In this document: one piece after another, positions 1 through 8,598 of the stretch
Numbering within the stretch: the stretch's first letter is position 1
How the letters are laid out: every line of letters starts with the position of its first letter
NCBI RefSeq assembly: GCF_026017845.1
Contig: NZ_CP100416.1
Span: forward strand, 5,982,032-6,046,031
Origin: Amycolatopsis mediterranei
GTDB taxonomy: Bacteria; Actinomycetota; Actinomycetes; Mycobacteriales; Pseudonocardiaceae
DNA length: 64,000 nucleotides
Reading direction: 5' to 3'
Notes under the pieces: model-generated
Databases searched by the model: none
Told to the model about the DNA's origin: nothing
What the model saw: the letters and a program-made list of their open reading frames with translations, nothing else
Translations under genes and position numbers: made by a program

Positions 1-165
1 GCCGGGAAAGCAGCTGACGGACACGCCCTGCCCGAACAGGGTCCCGTAGCGCTCGCCGAGGCAGCCGGGTGGCGCGACAGCACCGGTCGCCGCGGCCGCC
101 GGCACGACCGACAGACCGAACAGGGAAAACACCGCGATCGCAAAAACCGCGCATTTCCTTCGCAT
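1..165 (-). CDS. Secreted small protein, N-terminal part (runs off the window)
   Basis: The reading frame opens with ATG at 165 and runs open to the window edge, giving 55 residues. The sequence shows a typical Sec signal peptide: a basic start (MRRK), a hydrophobic core of about 16 residues and a small-residue region ending AAAA-TGA around residue 26. The mature part begins with a Cys-containing stretch (PPGCLGERYG) and has another Cys before the edge. A GAGGAG ribosome-binding site lies about 5 bases upstream of the ATG. I do not recognise the family; only export is supported. Confidence 0.6.
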   Translation of the reverse strand, partial: MRRKCAVFAIAVFSLFGLSVVPAAAATGAVAPPGCLGERYGTLFGQGVSVSCFPG

Positions 166-529
166 GACCACTCCTCAACCGCCGAGAACCCGACGTCTTG
201 AGCGTAGAAGTGCGCGAGAATTACCGGCAATTCATCGGGCCAGTGAATCCGCGCGCAGCGGAAAGTCACCCCGCTGCTCCATCCGGGCTAGCCCGGGCCC
301 CTGGACGGATGGCGCATTCGCCATCCTCACCCGCAAAAACCGATTTCTCCCACCACCGGCGGTGGTCGAGATCGACCCGCCCCGCAGCTGCTGCCGTTGC
401 TCGATGGCCTCGGCGTCGCCCGGATCGGGCCGGGATGGTCGCCGCGAGGTGCCGTCGGCGCAGCCGCGGCGCCGGTCAACCGGGCCCCGGCGCGGGGCAC
501 CACCACCCCAGAGCGTCCGAAGAGGACGG
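166..529. other. Intergenic stretch without a convincing gene
   Basis: This 364-base stretch lies upstream of the secreted-protein gene and downstream of the sulfatase-like gene, so it should hold the promoter of the former and the terminator of the latter. The only clear structure is a perfect 14-base palindrome (CCGGGCT/AGCCCGG) at 283-296. Open frames here look like composition-driven shadows of a GC-rich genome. Confidence 0.5.
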
Positions 530-2242
530 TCAGCGCGCGAAGCCGTTGAGGAAGCGGTCGCGGAAGGAGTCCATCTTCCAGATCGGCGCCTGCGCACCCG
601 GGTGGAGGCCGTCCTGCCAGCCCCAGCCGGCGATCCGGTCGAGGACCTTCGGGTCCTTGGCCACGATGGTGATCGGCACGTCGTGGACCGCGCCCTGCGG
701 GGTGACCACCGGCGGCTGGTGGTCACCGAGGAACACCAGGACCGTGTTTTCGTCGCCGTACTGCTTGACGAACGAGATCACCGTCTTCAGGGAGTAGTCG
801 GTCGCGTCGCGGTAGGCCTCGCGGATCTTCTCCGGGTCCTTCCAGACCGACTCCGGTGCTTCGCCCGCCGCGGGCTGGGGGTTGAAGATCGAGCCGTCGC
901 CGACCTGGTTCCAGTCGACCAGCCAGGGCCGCGGCGACCAGGGCGCGTGGCTGGAGACGAGGTCGACCTCCGCCATCACCGGCTGCTTCGCCGTGTTCGC
1001 GAGCTCCTTGCGCTGCAGCATCGAGAGCGAGAACTGGTCGGGCATGGTGGCGTAGGCGTAACCCGGCCCGTGGTAGCCGATGGAACGGGCGTCGTAGTAG
1101 GCGTCCGGGTGGTAGAACTTCTGCCCCTCCGGCCAGTCCTTGGTGTGCGCGGGCACGTCCCAGACCGTCCGCCAGCCCGCCCGCTGGAACGCCCCGCCGA
1201 GGGTCAGCCGGTCACTGGCGAGGAGGTCGTTGTACCGCTGCTGGTTGTCGGTCCACATCCCCGACTGCACGGTCGAGTGCGCCAGCCAGCTGCCGCCGCC
1301 GAACGTCGAGGACGACAGGAATGCGCTCTTCGCGCCGATGCCCGCGGCGCGCAGTTCGGCGGTGCCCGCGTCGAGCGTCGGGCCGATCTTCGCCCCGATG
1401 ACCGGGTCGTCCAGCGCGATCCGCCCGTAGCTCTCCACGAAGGTCAGCACGACGTTCTTGCCCCGCAGCCCGTTCAGCAGCTGCGCGCCCGGAGTGGTCC
1501 GGAACGCGTCGTCGGCGGCCACCTCCCCGAACGGCCGCTGGTCCCGCAGGTCGGCGCCGACCTGGCGCAGGTCGCCGTAGGCCAGCGCGGCGGCGCTCTG
1601 CGCGGCGACCGGCTGCCCCGGCGCGAGCTCGACGCCGAACACCGAGGAGACGATCCAGACCACGGTGAGGACGGCCACCACCCGCGTCGCGGCGGTCCGC
1701 CGTCCGGCGGCGACGCGGCTCAGCCGCAGCATCGCCAGCACCATGAGCACCATGACGGCCACCGCGAGCAGGCCGGCGCCGACCAGCGCGGCGATCGTGG
1801 CCGCGTCCCCGATCTGCCCGGCCAGGAACTCGACGCCGGCGTGGAAGAAGCTCCAGTCGTAGATCGGGTCGAACGGCTTCTCGAGGGTGGCGTAGAAGCC
1901 GGTGTCGAGGGCCTTCACCAGGGTGAGCAGCCCGAGCCCCAGCCCGGCGAGCACGGCGGCGACGCGGCGCGGCCGCGGCGGCAGGACCAGCAGGAACGCG
2001 CCGATGACGAGCCCCTCGACGGGCACGCGCACGAGTGCGGCGGCGGAGAACGAGCTGAGGTCGTCCGGAGCGAGCAGCCCGAACAGCACGAGCAGCGCGG
2101 CCAGCACCGTGAGGACCCGGCTCGCGACGACGTGGCGCCGCTGTCCGAGCCGGGGCAGTCCGAAGTCGGGCAGGGCCGCCCCCGGGCCCGAGGTGCGGCG
2201 GCGGGTGAGCCGCCCCAGCGGCAGACCGGTGTTTCCAACCAT
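530..2242 (-). CDS. Membrane sulfatase / LTA-synthase-like hydrolase
   Basis: A 570-residue membrane-anchored member of the alkaline-phosphatase superfamily. Residues about 40-205 hold four or five hydrophobic segments. The extracytoplasmic domain starts near residue 262 with the nucleophile-region motif VLTFVESYGR and ends with the metal-ligand motif FLGDHQPP (about 504-511). This is the layout of lipoteichoic-acid-synthase-like sulfatases, which transfer or hydrolyse phosphate or sulfate esters of envelope polymers; the substrate here is unknown. I chose ATG 2242 because the domain-like sequence begins there; in-frame sequence farther upstream (to 2491) is low-complexity Arg/Gly/Pro. It is divergent from the Rv0909-like gene. 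Confident for the family, not for the substrate. Confidence 0.85.
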   Translation of the reverse strand: MVGNTGLPLGRLTRRRTSGPGAALPDFGLPRLGQRRHVVASRVLTVLAALLVLFGLLAPDDLSSFSAAALVRVPVEGLVIGAFLLVLPPRPRRVAAVLAGLGLGLLTLVKALDTGFYATLEKPFDPIYDWSFFHAGVEFLAGQIGDAATIAALVGAGLLAVAVMVLMVLAMLRLSRVAAGRRTAATRVVAVLTVVWIVSSVFGVELAPGQPVAAQSAAALAYGDLRQVGADLRDQRPFGEVAADDAFRTTPGAQLLNGLRGKNVVLTFVESYGRIALDDPVIGAKIGPTLDAGTAELRAAGIGAKSAFLSSSTFGGGSWLAHSTVQSGMWTDNQQRYNDLLASDRLTLGGAFQRAGWRTVWDVPAHTKDWPEGQKFYHPDAYYDARSIGYHGPGYAYATMPDQFSLSMLQRKELANTAKQPVMAEVDLVSSHAPWSPRPWLVDWNQVGDGSIFNPQPAAGEAPESVWKDPEKIREAYRDATDYSLKTVISFVKQYGDENTVLVFLGDHQPPVVTPQGAVHDVPITIVAKDPKVLDRIAGWGWQDGLHPGAQAPIWKMDSFRDRFLNGFAR

Positions 2243-2588
2243 GGCGAGCCTCACGTCGTGTGCACGGTGGTGACCGCCGGCCCGTGCGGCGGGGCGGCGA
2301 TCGTCACCGGATATACGAGCGGGGGCGGCGCGCGGTTCACGCGCCGCCGGGTCCCGCACGCCGCCGGTGGCCGGGATGATGCTGCCGCCACCGCGCCGGG
2401 CGACGAGGACCGGCCGGCCGGAAAGCGGCCCCCGATACCCGCGCCCGGCCGCGGCAAACCCTCGCACCCCGTCTTTCACCCGCGGAAACACCGGGAATCC
2501 CCGGGACGAGGGAAGGAGCGTTGCGGGCCCGCGCCGCCGGTGTTCTCCTCGGGGAGTCCGAAGATCGGCTCACCGACGGAGGCGCACG
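2243..2588. other. Divergent promoter region
   Basis: This 346-base gap separates the minus-strand sulfatase gene from the plus-strand small antitoxin-like gene. The only AT-rich island is GATATACGAG near 2310, a possible promoter element for the minus-strand gene. I see no further gene or repeat. Confidence 0.4.
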
Positions 2589-2783
2589 ATGAATCTGTTC
2601 GACAAGGCGAAGGAAACCCTCGGGAAGCACCCCGACCAGGCCGACCAGGGCGTCGACAAGGCCGCCGAGGCGGCCAAGCAGCGCTTCGGCGACCACGCCG
2701 ACAAGATCGACCAGGGCTCGGACAAGGTGAAGGACTACCTGCACAACCAGGGCGGCGGCCAGCAGGAAGCGCCGCCGCAGTAG
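2589..2783 (+). CDS. Rv0909-like (MT0933 antitoxin family) small protein
   Basis: A 64-residue, highly charged, probably all-helical protein (MNLFDKAKETLGKHPDQADQ...). It has the AKE..G.HPDQ.D.G.DKAAE pattern of the MT0933/Rv0909 family, which in mycobacteria is annotated as the antitoxin of the Rv0909-Rv0910 pair. The start is set by a GGAGG eight bases upstream of ATG 2589. No Rv0910-like (polyketide-cyclase-fold) toxin partner is adjacent; the next gene is a VanZ/RDD membrane protein. Many actinobacteria carry solitary copies, and a stress-induced CsbD-like role is equally plausible. Confidence 0.8.
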   Translation: MNLFDKAKETLGKHPDQADQGVDKAAEAAKQRFGDHADKIDQGSDKVKDYLHNQGGGQQEAPPQ

Positions 2784-2858
2784 GCCCGGGCCGGTGCTCG
2801 CCCAGTCGTCCGGGGGAAGCACGCTTCGCTTCCCCCACGGCTGGGTACCACCGGCTCC

Positions 2859-4025
2859 GTGGTCGCCACCTATCTCGTCCCCGTCCGGACCGCCCTGCTC
2901 CTCTTCCCGCTCGTCGCGCTGGCCGTCATGCTCCCGGCCGCCTTCGTCAGCTACCGCCGCCGCGGCCGCGCCGGCGGATGGCCGACGTTCGTCTTCTACG
3001 CCTTCCTGTTCTACCTGCTGGCGATCGCCACGCAGACGGTGCTGCCGCTGCCGGCCGACCCGGCGTACTGCGCGGGCCACACCTACGCGAGTTCGCCGCA
3101 GCTGCGGCCGTTCTACTTCGTCGAGGTGGTCTCCCAGCGGGCCCGCGGCCACTGGAGCCCCGGTGCGCTGCTGCACAACCCGGCGGTCTGGACCACCGCG
3201 CTCAACGTCGTGATGCTGGCGCCACTGGGGTTCTACGTGCGGTACGCGCAGCGGATGCGGCTGCTGCCCGCGGCCCTGGTCGGCTTCGGCGTGTCGCTGT
3301 TCTTCGAGCTGACGCAGCTGACCGGGCTGTGGTTCGTCTACCCGTGCCCGTACCGGCTCTTCAGCGTCGACGACCTGATCCTCAACACCGCGGGCGTCGT
3401 CGTCGGCTGGTTGCTGGCCGGCCCGCTCGGGCGCCTGCTGCCGTCGCCGGAACCCGAGCACGACCGGCGCCGCTACGCCACGAAGGTCACCTTCACCCGG
3501 CGGCTGTTCGCGCTGGCCACCGACCTGCTCGGGTTCGCCGCGCTGCTCGGGTTCCTCTTCGGCCTGCTGACGCTGTTCGGCGAGGACCTGCGCCACCGCG
3601 ACACGCCGGTCGTCATCCTCGCCCTGGTGTGGTTCGTGGTGCTGCCCGCGGTGACCGGGTCGACGCCCGGGAAGCGGGCGATGCTCCTGCGGGTGACCCG
3701 CCGCGGCGGCCGCCGGGCCGGACCGATCGCGCTGCTGGTCCGCAACGGCGTCCTGCTCTCGCCGCTGTGGCTGACCTGGCTGCTGCTGGATCTGGACCAC
3801 TGGGACCTGGGCCACCACCCGGAGCGGCTGCTCCTGCCGGTCGCGCTGGCCGCGTCGGTGTTCGTCGTGGGGGTGTGGACGCCGCTGGCGGTGCTGCTGG
3901 ACAACGAGCACCGGGCGCCCTACGAGCGGCTGACCCGCACCGTGAACGCCGCCGTGGTGCCGCCGGCCGCCGCGGAACCGGTGCCGGCGCCCGCACCCCG
4001 TGAGGAAGTCCTTAAAGGACAGTGA
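2859..4025 (+). CDS. VanZ-like / RDD membrane protein
   Basis: A 388-residue integral membrane protein that fuses two families. Residues about 1-190 resemble VanZ (several membrane helices and the FELTQLT...DDLILNTAGV stretch typical of VanZ-like domains). Residues about 205-345 resemble an RDD domain, including the hallmark GSTPGKRAMLLRV. The VanZ prototype gives low-level teicoplanin resistance; most homologues have no assigned function. The RDD part suggests ion or small-molecule handling, but this is inference. The start is GTG 2859. The C-terminus is a Pro/Ala-rich cytoplasmic tail. Confidence 0.8.
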   Translation: MVATYLVPVRTALLLFPLVALAVMLPAAFVSYRRRGRAGGWPTFVFYAFLFYLLAIATQTVLPLPADPAYCAGHTYASSPQLRPFYFVEVVSQRARGHWSPGALLHNPAVWTTALNVVMLAPLGFYVRYAQRMRLLPAALVGFGVSLFFELTQLTGLWFVYPCPYRLFSVDDLILNTAGVVVGWLLAGPLGRLLPSPEPEHDRRRYATKVTFTRRLFALATDLLGFAALLGFLFGLLTLFGEDLRHRDTPVVILALVWFVVLPAVTGSTPGKRAMLLRVTRRGGRRAGPIALLVRNGVLLSPLWLTWLLLDLDHWDLGHHPERLLLPVALAASVFVVGVWTPLAVLLDNEHRAPYERLTRTVNAAVVPPAAAEPVPAPAPREEVLKGQ

Positions 4026-4125
4026 CGGGACACCGTGCTGCCCGGGGTCGACAGCGCTGGTAGATTGCGTCCGGAAGGGGTTGAACCGCCAGCCCGGATC
4101 CCGGTCCCCCATCCTGGAGTTGTCG

Positions 4126-4275
4126 ATGACCACCGACGCAGCGCCGCCCCGGCCGCGGGTCGTCGTGGACGCGGCCGAGGTGCGGTACGGCGGCTCCGGC
4201 CGCCTCGGCCCCGGCGTCGTCCTGCCCGTGCACGCCGCTCGTGAAGCGGCCGAAGCTTCCTGGGGTGCGGCATGA
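4126..4275 (+). CDS. Small protein translationally coupled to an anti-sigma-type ATPase
   Basis: A 49-residue ORF (MTTDAAPPRPRVVVDAAEVR...) with a GGAG ribosome-binding site about six bases upstream of ATG 4126. Its TGA overlaps the ATG of the ATPase gene in an ATGA arrangement, so it is probably co-translated with it. No signal peptide, membrane segment or known motif is visible. The composition (Ala/Val/Pro) is weakly informative. It may be a small partner of the switch module or only a leader ORF that couples translation. Confidence 0.5.
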   Translation: MTTDAAPPRPRVVVDAAEVRYGGSGRLGPGVVLPVHAAREAAEASWGAA

Positions 4276-4766
4276 CGACCTCGGACACGCGTGTCGGGGA
4301 GCCCGGTTCCGGGCATGAAGAAGGGGAGAGCCTCCCCGCGGAGGCCGGCACGGCGAAGGAGGCCGACGTGAAACTCCGATTTACCCGGCACGAACTCGGC
4401 ATCTCCCCCGAGCTTTCCGAACTGGCGCGGGTCCGCCACTGGGTCCGGACGGTCCTGCGCGGCTTCCCGGCGCAGTTCGTCGGCACGGCGGTCATGGTGG
4501 TGGACGAACTGACGTCGAACGCGCTGCGCCACGGCCGTGCGCCCTACTACGTCCGCCTGCTGCCCGGCGTCGCCAAGCTGCGGATCGAGGTCGACGACAG
4601 CGAGGGCGAGCCCGCTCGCCGCCGGGCCCCGTCCGACCAGGGCGGGCGCGGGCTCCTGCTGGTCGAACGCTGCGCCGCGGCCTGGGGCCAGCTGCGCCGG
4701 CCCAGCGGCAAGACCCTGTGGGCGGAACTGGCCACCGACCCCGATCCGGCCGGTGCCTGTAGCTGA
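4272..4766 (+). CDS. RsbW-like ATP-binding protein (HATPase_c_2, anti-sigma type)
   Basis: A 164-residue GHKL-fold ATPase of the RsbW/SpoIIAB class. After a 40-residue variable N-terminus it shows the N-box (MVVDELTSNALRHG, about 75-88) that binds Mg-ATP and the GGRGLLLVERCA glycine motif near residue 125. Such proteins bind a sigma factor or another target and phosphorylate a STAS-domain partner. A STAS gene and the remains of a PP2C phosphatase lie directly downstream, which completes the classical switch. It overlaps the upstream 49-codon ORF by ATGA and the downstream phosphatase reading frame by about 14 bases. Confidence 0.88.
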   Translation: MTTSDTRVGEPGSGHEEGESLPAEAGTAKEADVKLRFTRHELGISPELSELARVRHWVRTVLRGFPAQFVGTAVMVVDELTSNALRHGRAPYYVRLLPGVAKLRIEVDDSEGEPARRRAPSDQGGRGLLLVERCAAAWGQLRRPSGKTLWAELATDPDPAGACS

Positions 4767-6104
4767 TCCGGCGCCTGCCGCGCCCGCCGTCGCGATCGAC
4801 GGCACCGGGGCTGGGCGGCCGCGCCGGCCGCGGCCGTGGTGATCGACCGTCCGGCACGATCCGCGCGCTCAACGAGGCCGCCCGCCTGCTGTCCCCAGCG
4901 CCGGCTCCGGCTGCCCCGCGGCGGGGGCGGTCGCGGACTGGCTGGCCGCCGCCCACGACCGCGGCCCGGACGAGGTCGTCCGCGGCGAGGTCGGCGAGCG
5001 GGCCTTCGCCGCGCACCCGGTCCCGCACGGCGAGGCCGTGACCTGGTGGCTCGTCGACGAGACCGACGCCCGCTCGGCGCGCGAGGCACTGGCCCGCGAG
5101 CGGGAGCGCACCACGTTCCTCGGCGACACCTCCGCCGCGCTGCTGGGCTCGCTCAACCTGGACCGCTGCCTGGAGGTCGCCGCCCGGCTGGCCGCGCACC
5201 ACCTCGCCGACGCCGCACTCGTGCTGACCCCCGCCGCGGGCGCGAACTTCCCGGCCGTCTCCTGCGTGCGCGGCGGCGAGCCGGTCCGGGCGCGGCTGGA
5301 CATCGACCCCGACGAGCTGCCCGGGCTCGGCGAAGCGCTGCAGGGTTTCCCGCCGGTGCCGTCACGCTGGCTCGACCCGGACGCGGCACCGGCCTGGGTG
5401 CTGCCGGAGGGTTTCGGGCCGGTCGGCTCCATCGTGGTGACGCCGCTGCCCGGCCACGGCGTCCCCGCCGGCGCCCTGGTCCTGCTCCGCCGCGGCGACC
5501 GGGCGTCGTTCACCGACCAGGAGGAACTCTTCGCCCGGCTGTTCGCGGCGCGGGCGGGGGCGGGGGCGGGGGCGGCCATGTCGGCGGCGCGGGTGTTCGC
5601 GCTGCAGGCGTCCATCACCGACACGCTGATGCGCGATCTGCTCCCGCCGACCCTCGAACAGCTCGGCGGCATCGAGTTCGCCGGCCGCTACCGCCCGGCC
5701 CGTGACGGCGAGCGGATCGGCGGCGACTTCTACGACGTCCACCCGGTGGTCACCGCCGAGGGCGAGGGGTCCCTCGCCGTGTTGGGCGACGTCTGCGGCA
5801 AGGGCCTCGACGCGGCCGTGCTGACCGGCAAGATCCGCACCACGCTGCGGGCGCTGCTGCCGATGGCCGTCGACCACCACCGGCTGCCCGGCCGGCTGAA
5901 CCGCACGCTCGGCGACAACGCCGACGCCCGGTTCGTCACCCTCGTGTTGGCCTCCGCGCGGCGCGAAGGCGCCACCGTCCGGCTGCGGCTGACCTGCGCG
6001 GGCCACCCGCCACCGCTGATCGTGCGGGCCGACGGCGGGTCGAGGAGGCCGAAACCCAGGGCAGCCTGGCGGAGCCGGCCGCCGGATCGGAGCAGCCGGC
6101 ATGA
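4753..6104 (+). pseudogene. PAS-GAF-PP2C (RsbU/SpoIIE-type) phosphatase, several frameshifts and a truncated C-terminus
   Basis: The coherent protein sequence can only be read by changing frame. The start is GTG 4753 (VPVADPAPAAPAV), then ...AAAVVIDR in another frame, then GTIRALNEAARLL, then GAVADWLAAAHD through GAF (about 5110-5560) and PP2C. A final shift near 6034-6036 gives RVEEAETQGSLA and a TGA overlapping the next ATG. Each of the four changes equals one missing base. The PP2C core is recognisable (IGGDFYDVH, LGDVCGKGLDAAVLTG, LTCAGHPPPLIV), but the C-terminal block that normally follows (the TDG metal-ligand motif and the HDD motif, roughly 70 residues) is absent. The longest uninterrupted piece is 5038 to about 6036. 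This is either a decayed gene or a locally poor sequence. An intact homologue would dephosphorylate the STAS protein encoded next. Confidence 0.6.
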
Positions 6105-6445
6105 CCACCGGGCTGACCTGCACGTGGACCACCCCGGAGGAGGGGACGGCCCGCGTGACGATCGCGGGCGACCTCGAATTCGCGACGACCGGCACGCTCC
6201 TGCGGCTGGTCACCGACCGGCTGGCCGCCTGCCCCGGCGTCCGCGAAGTGCGCTTGGACTGCGGCGAGCTCGGCTTCTGCGACTCGTCGGAGCTGCTGAA
6301 GGTGCTCCGCGTCGTCGCCGACGCGGGTGCCCGCCTGCGCCTGGACCACCGCCGGGCCGCTCCGGAGCGGCTGCTCACCCGAACCGGCACGGCCGCGTAC
6401 CTCACCGGCGAAGGCGTGGACTCGCGCGCCCGCCGCGACTCCTGA
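6101..6445 (+). CDS. STAS-domain anti-anti-sigma factor (RsbV-like)
   Basis: A 114-residue single STAS domain. The phosphorylation loop is seen as LDCGELGFCDSSELLKVL (about residues 48-65), with two adjacent Ser residues at the usual site, and the following helix is well formed. In partner switching the unphosphorylated form binds the ATPase and frees its target; the ATPase phosphorylates it and a PP2C phosphatase reverses this. ATG 6101 overlaps the stop of the phosphatase reading frame (ATGA), so the three genes form one unit with 4272-4766. The next gene is convergent. Confidence 0.85.
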   Translation: MTTGLTCTWTTPEEGTARVTIAGDLEFATTGTLLRLVTDRLAACPGVREVRLDCGELGFCDSSELLKVLRVVADAGARLRLDHRRAAPERLLTRTGTAAYLTGEGVDSRARRDS

Positions 6446-6454
6446 GCCGGTCCC

Positions 6455-8518
6455 CTACGCCTCCGCGCGCGCCAGCTTCGACGGCCACCAGATCCGCCGC
6501 CCGACGTCGACGGTCAACGCCGGCACGAGCAGCGACCGCACCAGCAGGGTGTCCAGCAGCACGCCGAACGCGACGATGAACGCGATCTGGGCCAGGAACA
6601 GGATCGGGATCACCGCGAGCGCCGAAAAGGTCGCCGCCAGCACCACGCCGGCCGAGGTGATCACCCCGCCCGTCAGCGACAGCCCGCGCAGCGTCCCGGC
6701 CCGGGTGCCCCGGGTCAGTGCCTCCTCCCGCACCCGGGTCATCAGGAAGATGTTGTAGTCGATCCCCAGCGCCACCAGGAACACGAACCCGAACAGCGGC
6801 ACCACCGGGTCCGCGCCCGGGAAGCCGAGGACGTGGTTGAACACCAGCGCCGACACGCCCATCGTCGCCGCGAACGACAGCACCACCGTGGCGATGAGCA
6901 GCAGGGGCGCGAGCAACGACCGCAGCAGCAGGGCCAGCACCAGGAAGATCACCAGCAGCACGATCGGGATGATCAGCGCGCGGTCGCGCTTGGACGTCTG
7001 CTGCGTGTCCAGCTGGATCGCGGTCGGGCCGCCCACCTTGGCGTTCGCCGCCGGCACGGCGTGCACCGCGTCGCGCAGGCGGCCGACCGTGGCGACCGCC
7101 GCCTCCGAGTCCGCCGGATCCGTCAGCACCGAGAGGATCTGGACGCGGCCGCCGACCTCCTTCGGGCGGCCGCCGGGGCCGGGCACCGGGAAGGACTGCG
7201 CCACTCCGTCCATTGTGGACGCCTTCAGGACCGCGGGCAGCGCGCCGGCGTCGGCGATCGTGATCGCGGGTGCGCCGAGGCCGCCCGGGAAGTGGCGGCC
7301 GAGGATCTCCTGGCCCGTCCCCGAATCGACCTCGGTCAGGAAGACGTCCGACTGCGCGGTGCCGGACGCCTTGAGCTGCGGCAGGAACGCGACGCCGATC
7401 CCCAGCACCAGGGCCGTCACCACCCAGACCGTGCGCGGCCGGCGGCCGACCAGGCGCGCCACCCGGCCCCAGATCCCGGCCGTCTCCGGGTGCGGCGAGC
7501 CCAGTGCCGGCTTGAACGGCCAGAACACGCCGCGGCCGCACAGGGCCAGCACGGCCGGCAGGAACGTGGTGGACGCCAGCAGAGCGGCGCCGATGCCGAT
7601 CGCCGCCACCGGGCCGAGGCCCTTGTTGGAGTTCAGGTCGCTGAAGAGCAGGCACAGCACGCCGAGCACGACGGTGCCCGCCGAAGCCGCGATCGGTTCG
7701 AGCGTTGCGCGCCAGGCGAGCTTCAGGGCGTCGAACCGGCTCGGCGTGTCACGCAGCTGCTCGCGGAACCGTGCCACCAGCAGGAGCGCGTAGTCGGTCG
7801 CCGCGCCGAAGACGAGGATCGAGAGGATGCCCTGGCTCTGGCCGTTGAGCGCGAGGACGTCGTGCTTCGCCAGCAAGTAGACGACGAGGCTGGCCAGGCC
7901 GAGCGCGAACACGGCCGAGAGCAGCACCAGGAACGGCAGCAGCGGGCTGCGGTAGACCACGACGAGGATCAGCGCGACCACGCCACCGGCGACGAGCAGC
8001 AGGATGCCGTCGATGCCGCCGAAGGCCTTGACCAGGTCGGCGATCTGCCCGGCCGGCCCGGTGACGAGCACGGTGAGGCCGTCCGGGGCGCCGCCGAGGC
8101 GCGCCCGGACCTCCTTGACGACGTCGGCGGGGTTGCCCTCGGCGAAGATCGGCACGGCGAGCTGCGCGGCCTGGTCGTCCCGCGGCGCCTGCTCCGGCTT
8201 GCCCAGCGGGCCGGCCACGCCGGGTACGCGGCTCAGCTCCTGCGCCTTGGCCTCGAGGAACTGCCGGTCCGCGGCGGTCAGGCCGCTCGGGCGCTCGGCG
8301 ACGACGGTCGCGGGCAGCACCTGGCGCGGGCTGAACGCCTTCTGCTCGTCGGCGACCTCGGTGGCTTCGGCCGAGCGCGGCAGGAAGGCGGCGTTGTCGT
8401 TCTTCGCAACCTCGCCGAGCTTGCCGGCGAACGGGCCGCCGAACCCACCCAGGCCGAGCCAGGCGATCACCAGGAGAGCCGGGATCAGCCAGCGGAGGCG
8501 GCGCGGGTTCTCGTTCAT
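6455..8518 (-). CDS. MMPL/RND-family exporter
   Basis: A 687-residue transporter of the MMPL branch of RND proteins, made of two halves. Each half has one N-terminal helix, an extracytoplasmic loop and a bundle of five helices. Typical motifs are visible: GAATDYALLLVARFREQL in the first bundle and ALGIDYNIFLMTRVREE in the second, both carrying the Asp-Tyr proton-relay region. Family members export lipids, siderophores or drugs. ATG 8518 is supported by AAAGGA nine bases upstream. It is divergent from a MarR-type regulator, with a palindromic operator between them, so substrate-induced derepression is likely. Confidence 0.9.
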   Translation of the reverse strand: MNENPRRLRWLIPALLVIAWLGLGGFGGPFAGKLGEVAKNDNAAFLPRSAEATEVADEQKAFSPRQVLPATVVAERPSGLTAADRQFLEAKAQELSRVPGVAGPLGKPEQAPRDDQAAQLAVPIFAEGNPADVVKEVRARLGGAPDGLTVLVTGPAGQIADLVKAFGGIDGILLLVAGGVVALILVVVYRSPLLPFLVLLSAVFALGLASLVVYLLAKHDVLALNGQSQGILSILVFGAATDYALLLVARFREQLRDTPSRFDALKLAWRATLEPIAASAGTVVLGVLCLLFSDLNSNKGLGPVAAIGIGAALLASTTFLPAVLALCGRGVFWPFKPALGSPHPETAGIWGRVARLVGRRPRTVWVVTALVLGIGVAFLPQLKASGTAQSDVFLTEVDSGTGQEILGRHFPGGLGAPAITIADAGALPAVLKASTMDGVAQSFPVPGPGGRPKEVGGRVQILSVLTDPADSEAAVATVGRLRDAVHAVPAANAKVGGPTAIQLDTQQTSKRDRALIIPIVLLVIFLVLALLLRSLLAPLLLIATVVLSFAATMGVSALVFNHVLGFPGADPVVPLFGFVFLVALGIDYNIFLMTRVREEALTRGTRAGTLRGLSLTGGVITSAGVVLAATFSALAVIPILFLAQIAFIVAFGVLLDTLLVRSLLVPALTVDVGRRIWWPSKLARAEA

Positions 8519-8555
8519 GGTCGCTAAGGTCCTTTCGAGCGCGAACACGCCCAAT

Positions 8556-8573
8556 TGTTCAGCAAGCTGAACA
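8556..8573. promoter_or_regulatory. Probable MarR operator between exporter and regulator
   Basis: An inverted repeat with 8-base arms, TGTTCAGC-AA-GCTGAACA, sits in the 80-base space between the MMPL gene and the MarR gene. Size, symmetry and position fit a MarR-family operator controlling both divergent promoters. Binding by the neighbouring regulator is inferred, not shown. Confidence 0.65.
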
Positions 8574-8598
8574 TTTTGCACGACGACCCGGAGTGATG

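Noticed and set aside
2243..2491. N-terminal extension of the sulfatase-like protein to 2491
   Set aside because: The added residues are low-complexity and lack a ribosome-binding site; membrane-domain sequence begins after the ATG at 2242.
164..4003. Very long open frames opposite or across real genes (for example 164-4003, 12519-16358, 18227-23044, 41060-45256 on the plus strand)
   Set aside because: They are Arg/Gly/Pro/Ala-rich, lack domains and ribosome-binding sites, and cover well-supported genes on the other strand or in other frames. Stop codons are rare in every frame at this GC content.
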